19,311 nucleotides of DNA, taken from contig DASVUC010000188.1 in assembly GCA_036387255.1 (NCBI GenBank), positions 1 to 19,311 of the forward strand, read 5' to 3'. The notes below the pieces were generated by a model. That model made no database searches, was not told the DNA's origin, and was given only the letters and a program-made list of their open reading frames with translations. This DNA comes from DASVUC01 sp036387255. Its GTDB lineage: Bacteria; Planctomycetota; Phycisphaerae; Tepidisphaerales; Tepidisphaeraceae. Shown here one piece after another: positions 13,909 through 19,311 of this stretch (position 1 is its first letter; the number at the start of each line of letters is the position of its first letter). The translations under genes were made by a program, and so were the position numbers.

Positions 13909-14568
13909 TCAGCGGGTGGCGACGACGATTTCGACGCGCCGGTTGACGCTCTTTTCCTTGGCCTTGGGCTTGTCGGCGCCGTAGCCGTGGGTGGAGATGA
14001 TGGTGGGGCTGACACCCTTCTTGACGAGGTATGTGCGAACGGCGGCGGCGCGGGCCTCGCTCAGGTCCTGGTTGCTCTTCCACTTGCTGAACTTAATGGG
14101 ATCAGCGTCGGTGTGGCCGTTGATGCGGATCTGCTTGCCGGCGTAATCCTTCTTCAGCGAGTTGGCGACCTTGTCGAGGGTGCTCTTGGCTTCCTCGCGG
14201 ATGCTGGCGTCGCCGGGGGCGAAGAGGACGTCGCCAGGGACGTTGACGGTCATCTTGCCGCTGGCTTTGTCGTAGCTGGTTTCGATACCAGCGAGCTTGG
14301 GATCGGGTGCCGCGCCCGGAGCGGGCTGGCGGAGCTGGTTCTGAAGCTCGTTGATCTTGGCATCGCGCTCGGCGATCTGCTGCTGAAGCGCGGCGAGTTG
14401 CGCGGTGTCAGTCGGGACGGCCTTTGGCTGCGCCGAAGCTTCCTGTAGCTTGGCCTGAAGCTCGCGGTTTTGCCGCCAGAGCGCCTGATTTTCATCGTGC
14501 ATTTTGTTCTGGCACCCCACCGCCAGAAAGACAAGACCCAGCACCATTCCGAATTGCGCGAGACGCAT
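13909..14568 (-). CDS. OmpA/Pal-domain outer-membrane lipoprotein
   Basis: A 219-residue protein. It begins with a lipoprotein signal, hydrophobic core then LAVG-C19; Q20 at +2 predicts outer-membrane sorting. Residues 22-80 are a polar coiled coil (NQALWRQNRELQAKLQEA..., AALQQQIAERDAKINELQNQL), then a Pro/Ala linker. The OmpA C-terminal peptidoglycan-binding domain spans about 105-219: GHTD (151-154), NQDLSEARAAAV (166-177), HGYGADKP and NRRVEI. It probably links the outer membrane to the cell wall, as Pal does. The start at 14568 has AAAGGAG at 5 nt; an upstream open frame to 14769 is not coding-like. It has its own candidate promoter and terminator. Confidence 0.93.
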   Translation of the reverse strand: MRLAQFGMVLGLVFLAVGCQNKMHDENQALWRQNRELQAKLQEASAQPKAVPTDTAQLAALQQQIAERDAKINELQNQLRQPAPGAAPDPKLAGIETSYDKASGKMTVNVPGDVLFAPGDASIREEAKSTLDKVANSLKKDYAGKQIRINGHTDADPIKFSKWKSNQDLSEARAAAVRTYLVKKGVSPTIISTHGYGADKPKAKEKSVNRRVEIVVATR

Positions 14569-14618
14569 AACGACTCCTTTCGTTTGCCGAAGTGGTCCAT
14601 CCATTGGACGCGCAGGAA

Positions 14619-14646
14619 AGGGTAGTTGGTTTTGCGCGAAGATCAA
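14619..14646 (-). promoter_or_regulatory. Candidate promoter of the OmpA-domain gene
   Basis: On the minus strand TTGATC (14641-14646), 16-base spacer, TACCCT (14619-14624). The -10 is identical to those proposed for atpZ and kdsB. The leader would be about 45 nt. Confidence 0.4.
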
Positions 14647-14751
14647 GAGGAGGCGAATGCGTGATGGTGGACTTTTTTGTTGAGGTAACGCGCTCAGCGA
14701 CGAACCCAGGGCTAAAGCGCCCAGGCTTGGCCCGGGGTTGTGGGAGGTGGT

Positions 14752-14780
14752 TTGACACTCCCTCCCCATCCCATTACCCT
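14752..14780 (+). promoter_or_regulatory. Putative promoter of the kdsB-pyrG operon
   Basis: A perfect TTGACA (14752-14757), 17-base C/T-rich spacer, TACCCT (14775-14780). It predicts a start near 14787 and a 42-nt leader. It is the best -35 in the window. Confidence 0.6.
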
Positions 14781-14828
14781 CGCCCCGCAGTTTGAAGTTG
14801 ACCTGCTGTCCCGTTGTGAGGGCCGACT

Positions 14829-15575
14829 TTGGCTGCGACTGTCATCATTCCCGCGCGTTACGCTTCCACTCGATTTCCGGCGAAGATCATCGCTTCGGCG
14901 ACCGGCCGCCCGCTCGTGCAGCACGTGGTTGACCAGGTGCGCCAGTGCACGCGCGTGCGCGAGATCATCGTGGCGGCGGATGATCAACGCATTGCAAAAG
15001 CGCTGGAGCCGTTCGAAACGAAAGTGGTGATGACCTCCCCTGCTCACCAGAGCGGCACGGATCGGATGGCGGAGGTGGCGGAGAAGCTTGAAGACGACAT
15101 CGTCGTGAATGTGCAGGGAGATGAGCCGGAGATTGAGCCGGCGATTATCGATGGCTTGATCCAGCGGCTCGAGGAGCGCGACGATGACATGGCGACGGCG
15201 GCGACGCCGTTCCCGCCCGGCGCGGATGTGGCGAATCCAAACCTGGTGAAGGTGGTAATGGGCCACAATGGGAATGCGCTGTACTTTTCCCGCTCAGCGA
15301 TTCCCTTTTGGCGGGATCAAGAAACAGCTAAGGAATCAGAGGGACCTCCCCCCTACTATCTCCATTTAGGAATTTACGCCTACCAGCGGCGGTTCCTGCT
15401 TGACTTTGCAAGCTGGAAGCCGTCTCCGTACGAGCGGGCGGAGAAGCTGGAGCAACTGCGGGCGTTGGAACGCGGCAGGAGCATTTTCGTGCTCAAGGTC
15501 GAGCGCGCATCCCACGGCATCGATACAGCGGAGCAGTATCAGGCGTTTGTGAAACGGTGGAAGGCGAAGACATGA
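14829..15575 (+). CDS. kdsB: 3-deoxy-manno-octulosonate cytidylyltransferase (CMP-Kdo synthetase)
   Basis: KdsB activates Kdo with CTP for lipid A-core assembly. The 248 residues include the nucleotide-binding opening IIPARYASTRFPAK (6-19), SGTDRM (75-80), VVNVQGDEPEI (92-102), HLGIYAYQRRFL and the C-terminal HGIDT. All are diagnostic and the length is normal. The start is TTG at 14829 with GAGGG at 14818-14822, 6 nt upstream; there is no better in-frame start. Its stop overlaps the pyrG start (ATGA), so the two are coupled. CTP synthase makes the CTP that KdsB consumes, and this pairing recurs in Gram-negative bacteria. It implies that the cell makes Kdo-containing LPS. Confidence 0.96.
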   Translation: MAATVIIPARYASTRFPAKIIASATGRPLVQHVVDQVRQCTRVREIIVAADDQRIAKALEPFETKVVMTSPAHQSGTDRMAEVAEKLEDDIVVNVQGDEPEIEPAIIDGLIQRLEERDDDMATAATPFPPGADVANPNLVKVVMGHNGNALYFSRSAIPFWRDQETAKESEGPPPYYLHLGIYAYQRRFLLDFASWKPSPYERAEKLEQLRALERGRSIFVLKVERASHGIDTAEQYQAFVKRWKAKT

Positions 15576-17329
15576 GCAGCGAAGAGTTACTGGCGAGTCT
15601 GGCGAGTTCGACAGACGAAACCGAGTTCTACACCCCCATGCCCGCCGGCTACCGCCCCGGGCATCCGCGGTATGTCGTCGTCGTGGGCACCGTCATGTCG
15701 GGGCTGGGGAAGGGGATATTCTCCTCGTCGCTTGCGAAGCTGCTTCAGGACAAGGGACTGAAGGTGGCGCCGATCAAGATGGAGGGGTACCTGAATATCG
15801 ATTCCGGGACGCTGAATCCTTATCGACACGGCGAAGTGTTCGTGCTGGATGATGGTGTCGAGACGGATATGGATCTGGGAACGTACGAGCGCATCCTGGA
15901 CCAGGACTTGTCGGCGGCGAATTTTACGACCAATGGCCAGATCATGTCCGCGGTGCTGAAGAAGGAGCGCGAGGGATCCTACCTCGGGAGGGATGTGCAG
16001 TTCATCCCGCACGTGACGGGTGAGATCAAGCTGAAGCTGCGGGAGCTGGCCGCCAAAAGTGAAGCGGATGTAGTCTTCGTGGAAGTCGGCGGCACCGTCG
16101 GCGATTACGAAAACAATGCCTACCTCGAAGCATGCCGACAACTTGCTTATGAGGAGGGCGAAGGTGCTGTGATCTTCGTCGCGCTCACGTACGTGCTGGA
16201 ACCGGGCTCGCTGGGGGAGCAGAAATCCAAGGCGGCGCAGCTCGGGATCAAGCGGCTGATGGAGATGGGGATCATGCCCAACATGATCGCCTGCCGGGCG
16301 GCGCATCCGGTGAAGGAATCGGTGCGCGAGAAGATCAGCATGTACACCAACGTGCCGATGAAGCGGGTGTTTTCGATGCACGATGTCGAGAGCATCTACC
16401 TGATTCCCGAATCAATGCGCGAGGCGGGGATCGATCGGGAAGTGCTGACGCTGCTCAACCTCCACGATCGCGTCAACCAGCGCAGCGAAGACAAGGCCCG
16501 CAGCAAATGGCTGTGGTTTGTCAACCGCATCGGCAAAGCGAAGAAGGAAGTGAACGTCGCCATCACCGGAAAGTACACCACGCTGCGAGATGCGTATGCA
16601 AGCGTCATCAAGGCGCTTGAACACTCGGGCGTACACGCGGGCGTAAACGTCAACATCAAGTGGATTGACACCACCAGCGTCGACCCGGATACCGTCACGC
16701 GGCACCTGCGCGATGTGCATGGGATTATCGTGCCGGGCGGCTTCGGCATTCGCGGCACCGAGGGGAAGATCGAGTGCATCCGCTATGCGCGGGAGAACAA
16801 GATCCCGTACCTCGGACTGTGCCTCGGTTTTCAGATGGCGGTGATCGAGTTCGCGCGGAATGTCGCGGGGATCGCGGACGCCGACAGCACTGAATTTGAT
16901 CCGCGGAGCAAGTCGCCGGTGATCGACATCCTGCCGGAACAGAAGAAGATCGAGGGTCTTGGCGGCAACATGCGGCTGGGGGGGAAGGACGTCGAGATCA
17001 AGCCGGACACGCTGGCTTTCAAGCTGTTCGACAACCAGACGCGAATTCGGCTGCGGTTTCGTCATCGATATGAGGTGGACCCGAAGTTCATCCCCCAGCT
17101 TGAGGAGGCGGGGATGATCTTCTCGGGCAAGCACCCGCAACAGCCGATCATGCAGATTCTGGAATTGGGGCAGGAGACCCGCGGGGTGGGGCATCCCTAT
17201 TTCATTGGCACGCAGGCGCACCCGGAGCTGACGAGCCGGCCCTTGCGGCCGAGCCCATTGTTTCTGGGGCTGGTGCAGGCGGCGATGCAGTATGCGGATG
17301 AGCACAAGGCGGCGGTGCAGCCGGCGTAG
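15572..17329 (+). CDS. pyrG: CTP synthase, divergent subfamily
   Basis: A 585-residue amidotransferase making CTP from UTP and glutamine. The synthetase domain has the P-loop GTVMSGLGKG (39-48), HGEVFVLDDGVETDMDLG with D99, and EVGGTVGD with E171 (metal ligand). The glutaminase domain has nucleophile C417 in LGLCLGFQ and H550/E552 in QAHPE. The protein starts with about 33 extra residues. Two motifs differ from the standard form. KxDPYxNxD reads KMEGYLNID (69-77). The UTP/CTP-site motif KTKPTQHSV reads KSKAAQLGI (218-226). GD-IES is GDYEN. Fold and catalytic residues are kept, so I call it CTP synthase, but substrate binding and CTP feedback could differ. The ATG at 15572 overlaps the kdsB stop; a GTG at 15557 is the alternative. 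Confidence 0.92.
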   Translation: MSSEELLASLASSTDETEFYTPMPAGYRPGHPRYVVVVGTVMSGLGKGIFSSSLAKLLQDKGLKVAPIKMEGYLNIDSGTLNPYRHGEVFVLDDGVETDMDLGTYERILDQDLSAANFTTNGQIMSAVLKKEREGSYLGRDVQFIPHVTGEIKLKLRELAAKSEADVVFVEVGGTVGDYENNAYLEACRQLAYEEGEGAVIFVALTYVLEPGSLGEQKSKAAQLGIKRLMEMGIMPNMIACRAAHPVKESVREKISMYTNVPMKRVFSMHDVESIYLIPESMREAGIDREVLTLLNLHDRVNQRSEDKARSKWLWFVNRIGKAKKEVNVAITGKYTTLRDAYASVIKALEHSGVHAGVNVNIKWIDTTSVDPDTVTRHLRDVHGIIVPGGFGIRGTEGKIECIRYARENKIPYLGLCLGFQMAVIEFARNVAGIADADSTEFDPRSKSPVIDILPEQKKIEGLGGNMRLGGKDVEIKPDTLAFKLFDNQTRIRLRFRHRYEVDPKFIPQLEEAGMIFSGKHPQQPIMQILELGQETRGVGHPYFIGTQAHPELTSRPLRPSPLFLGLVQAAMQYADEHKAAVQPA

Positions 17330-17367
17330 GTGAATGAGAGTCGTTCGCTGCGAATAAGTGCGCGCAG

Positions 17368-17373
17368 TAGAAT
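17368..17373 (+). promoter_or_regulatory. -10 box placed for a leaderless GT4 message (first copy)
   Basis: TAGAAT (five of six to consensus) ends 6 nt before the GTG at 17380, so transcription would start at or next to the start codon. A weak TTCGCT lies 18 nt upstream. No Shine-Dalgarno is present. Confidence 0.45.
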
Positions 17374-17379
17374 GAACTC

Positions 17380-18519
17380 GTGATCTATCTTGACCTGCCC
17401 GTGGGCGACAACTTCGGCTGGGGTGTTTGCGGGAAATACGTTGCGCGGGAGATGGCGAATCTCACGCCGGTCTGTTTGATCACGGAAAACCTCACGCCGC
17501 AGGTGGTGACTGACGAGTTTGAGTTCGCGCGGCTGCGTCAGCTTTTGCCGGTCGACCAGGCGACGGTGGATGAGCTGTTGCGCAACCCACTGCTCCAGGC
17601 GATCGGGGGGAGTGACCTTCGGCCGATTCATCCACAAATGCGCGGCACGCGCACGGTGGGGTACACCTTCTTTGAAGACAGCATCATCAGCTCCGAAGCC
17701 CTGGCTGCCGGCCGGCAGTTCTACGAGGTGGTCGCGACCGGATCATCGTGGTGCACCAAGGTGCTGCAAGAGCACAAGCTGCCGAACGTGGCGACGGTGA
17801 TCCAGGGGATCGATCCCAACATTTTTTTCCCGCACGAGCCGGCGCGGAAGATTTTCGGCGACCGATTCGTCGTCTTCTCAGGCGGGAAGTTCGAACATCG
17901 CAAGGGACAGGACATCGTTCTCCGCGCATTCAAGGTGCTTCAGGACCGGCACGCGGACGTGCTGCTGGTGACGGCGTGGTTCAACCAGTGGGGATTTTCC
18001 TGGCAGACGATGCGGAATTCGCCGCACATCCGCTTCGCGCCGCGCTCGAACAACTACTTTGAGGCGCTGGCGCAGATCTATGCCGACAACGGCATCGACA
18101 TCAACCGAACAATCAACCTTGCGCCGCGATCGAACCAGACCTTCGCGAACATTTATCGCAACACTGACGTTGGCATGTTCCCCAATCGCTGCGAAGGCGG
18201 GACCAACCTGGTGCTGATGGAGTACATGGCGTGCGGCCGGCCGGTGATCGCGACGGATTCGACGGGGCATTCGGACGTGGTTTCGAAAGAGAACGCGCTG
18301 GTGATCTTGTCTCCGACGACAACGCCGATTCGCGATCAGCAGGGCGCGCACGTGGCGGATTGGCCGGAGCCGAATCTCGAGCAGGCGATCGAATTGCTGG
18401 AGCAGGCGTATCAGAATCGCGATGCGCTTAAGCCGCTGGCGCAGCGCGCGGCGGAGATGATGAGCGGGCTGACGTGGCGCAAGACGGCGGAAGGGTTCCT
18501 GAAGCTGCTGACGCCGTAG
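17380..18519 (+). CDS. GT4-family glycosyltransferase, first of a tandem pair
   Basis: A 379-residue GT-B enzyme. The C-terminal donor-binding half is clear: VVFSGGKFEHRKGQDIVLRAF (about 164-184), then CEGGTNLVLMEYMACGRPVIAT with the two glutamates E272 and E281. Here eight residues separate them instead of the usual seven of the E-x7-E motif. The N-terminal half opens directly with the first strand MIYLDLPVGDNFGWG. No signal or membrane helix is seen, so it acts in the cytoplasm on a nucleotide sugar; acceptor unknown. The start is GTG with no ribosome site; a -10 box lies 6 nt upstream, which suggests a leaderless mRNA. It follows pyrG by 50 nt and precedes a close paralogue by 40 nt. Envelope polysaccharide or LPS glycosylation is likely from context. 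Confidence 0.9.
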   Translation: MIYLDLPVGDNFGWGVCGKYVAREMANLTPVCLITENLTPQVVTDEFEFARLRQLLPVDQATVDELLRNPLLQAIGGSDLRPIHPQMRGTRTVGYTFFEDSIISSEALAAGRQFYEVVATGSSWCTKVLQEHKLPNVATVIQGIDPNIFFPHEPARKIFGDRFVVFSGGKFEHRKGQDIVLRAFKVLQDRHADVLLVTAWFNQWGFSWQTMRNSPHIRFAPRSNNYFEALAQIYADNGIDINRTINLAPRSNQTFANIYRNTDVGMFPNRCEGGTNLVLMEYMACGRPVIATDSTGHSDVVSKENALVILSPTTTPIRDQQGAHVADWPEPNLEQAIELLEQAYQNRDALKPLAQRAAEMMSGLTWRKTAEGFLKLLTP

Positions 18520-18524
18520 CACCC

Positions 18525-18553
18525 TTGCAAAGGTCACGAGACGTGCTGAGAAT
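18525..18553 (+). promoter_or_regulatory. Promoter placed for a leaderless GT4 message (second copy)
   Basis: TTGCAA (18525-18530), 17-base spacer, GAGAAT (18548-18553), then 6 nt to the GTG at 18560. The boxes match consensus at four of six positions each, and the distance to the start codon is the same as in the first copy. Confidence 0.45.
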
Positions 18554-18559
18554 CCCGTC

Positions 18560-19311
18560 GTGATCTACGTGAACGTTCCGATTGGCGGGGACTATGGCTG
18601 GGGGATGGTGGGAAAATACTTTACCCGCGAGCTCGCCGCTTTGGCTCCGATTCGGCTGGTGACGCCGGATTTCACGGCTAAAGATGTTGGGGAGGAATTC
18701 GAGCATTACCGGCTGAATCAGCTTCGCGCGACGGCGGAAGAACTGGTGGATTTGCCGAAAAGCCCGCTGCTTCAAGGGATTGTGGGGTCGAGCCTCCTGC
18801 CGACGGAGCCGCAGTACGCGTCAACGAAGACGATCGGGTACACGGCGCTGGAGGAGAATCACCTGCGCCCTCAAGCGATCGAGACGGCGAAACAGCGGTA
18901 TCAGACGGTCGTTACTCCATCAGCATGGTGCACGCAGATTCTTCGTGATCACGGGCTGGAGAACGTGACGACGATTCTCCAGGGCGTCGATCCTTCGCTG
19001 TTCTTTCCGCACGAGGTGGAGAACCGCATCCTCCCGGACAAGTTTGTGGTTTTCTCCGGCGGCAAGTTTGAATTTCGCAAAGGGCAGGACGTTGTCATCC
19101 GAGCCTTTAAGGTGCTGGCGGATCGGCATCCGGACGTGATGCTGCTGACGGCGTGGTACAACCACTGGCCGAGCAGTTGGCAGTCCATGAAGATCTCGCC
19201 GCTCATCCACTTCGCGCCGAGCACCACGCGCTACTTTGACGCGCTGAACGAGACGCTGGCAGCAAACGGGATCGATCCCGCGCGGGCGATTCACCTGGCC
19301 CCGAGACCCAA
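18560..19311 (+). CDS. GT4-family glycosyltransferase, second of a tandem pair, C-terminus cut off by window edge
   Basis: 250 codons are present from a GTG and the frame is open to the window end, so it is partial. It aligns without large gaps to the preceding gene and is roughly half identical by eye: VIYVNVPIGGDYGWGMVGKY against MIYLDLPVGDNFGWGVCGKY, SAWCTQIL against SSWCTKVL, LFFPHE against IFFPHE, VVFSGGKFEFRKGQD against VVFSGGKFEHRKGQD. The EGGTN glutamate region lies beyond the edge. It arose by duplication of the neighbour, and sequence divergence suggests a different acceptor or donor. There is no Shine-Dalgarno; see the promoter entry for the leaderless arrangement. Confidence 0.9.
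   Translation, partial: MIYVNVPIGGDYGWGMVGKYFTRELAALAPIRLVTPDFTAKDVGEEFEHYRLNQLRATAEELVDLPKSPLLQGIVGSSLLPTEPQYASTKTIGYTALEENHLRPQAIETAKQRYQTVVTPSAWCTQILRDHGLENVTTILQGVDPSLFFPHEVENRILPDKFVVFSGGKFEFRKGQDVVIRAFKVLADRHPDVMLLTAWYNHWPSSWQSMKISPLIHFAPSTTRYFDALNETLAANGIDPARAIHLAPRP

Noticed and set aside
13802..14083. Extended N-terminus for the UPF0175 antitoxin
   Set aside because: The extension is antisense-frame sequence of the OmpA-domain gene plus its terminator and the TA promoter; a start with a good ribosome site is at 13801.
15587..17305. Two long minus-strand open frames (264 and 297 residues) inside pyrG
   Set aside because: Antisense shadows of pyrG; His/Arg/Leu-rich with no recognisable motif.

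Overview
The window is a GC-rich bacterial chromosome segment coding for 23 proteins, the first and last of which run off the edges. Kdo-LPS biosynthesis (kdsB), a lipoprotein with an OmpA domain, an F-type ATP synthase with a signal-peptide-bearing b subunit, and a house style of GTG/TTG starts point to a diderm. My best guess is a planctomycete (Phycisphaerae-like) or a related PVC lineage. That is an inference from gene content and sequence style; there is no rRNA to prove it.

Layout. 1-1671 (-): N-terminal 557 residues of a polytopic GT-C-type membrane glycosyltransferase. 1792-7248 (+): an ATP synthase operon, atpZ - small UncI-position membrane protein - atpB(a) - atpE(c) - atpF(b) - atpH(delta) - atpA(alpha), with a promoter (TTGACC-N17-TACCCT) and an intrinsic terminator. 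It stops after atpA: gamma, beta and epsilon are not here. Each spacer from atpE onward carries a hairpin or palindromic repeat. 7234-9725 (-): a tight trio of SDR oxidoreductase, small membrane protein and DUF72 protein. 9829-12377 (+): rpmA (without rplU), a membrane-anchored unknown, obgE, and a DUF1802 protein. 12433-13825 (-): a UPF0175/DUF3368 (PIN) toxin-antitoxin pair with its own extended -10 promoter, followed at 12 nt by hisH. 13840-14624 (-): an OmpA-domain lipoprotein with its own terminator. 14752-17329 (+): kdsB overlapping a sequence-divergent CTP synthase. 17380-19311 (+): two tandem paralogous GT4 glycosyltransferases, both apparently leaderless.

How the genes fit together. 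The membrane sector and peripheral stalk of ATP synthase plus the alpha subunit are co-transcribed, and the catalytic beta and the rotor gamma/epsilon must be encoded elsewhere. CTP synthase next to KdsB couples CTP supply to CMP-Kdo formation. Together with the GT4 pair and the OmpA lipoprotein this makes the right third of the window an envelope-oriented neighbourhood. rpmA and obgE form the usual ribosome-assembly neighbourhood.

Most worth following up: the truncated and hairpin-studded atp operon, the histidine-rich insertion in subunit a, the CTP synthase with altered substrate and allosteric motifs, the toxin-antitoxin pair read into hisH, a recurring TTGAC-N17-TACCCT promoter form, and the leaderless start architecture of the duplicated glycosyltransferases. 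No CRISPR array, tRNA, rRNA, transposase or phage gene was seen.
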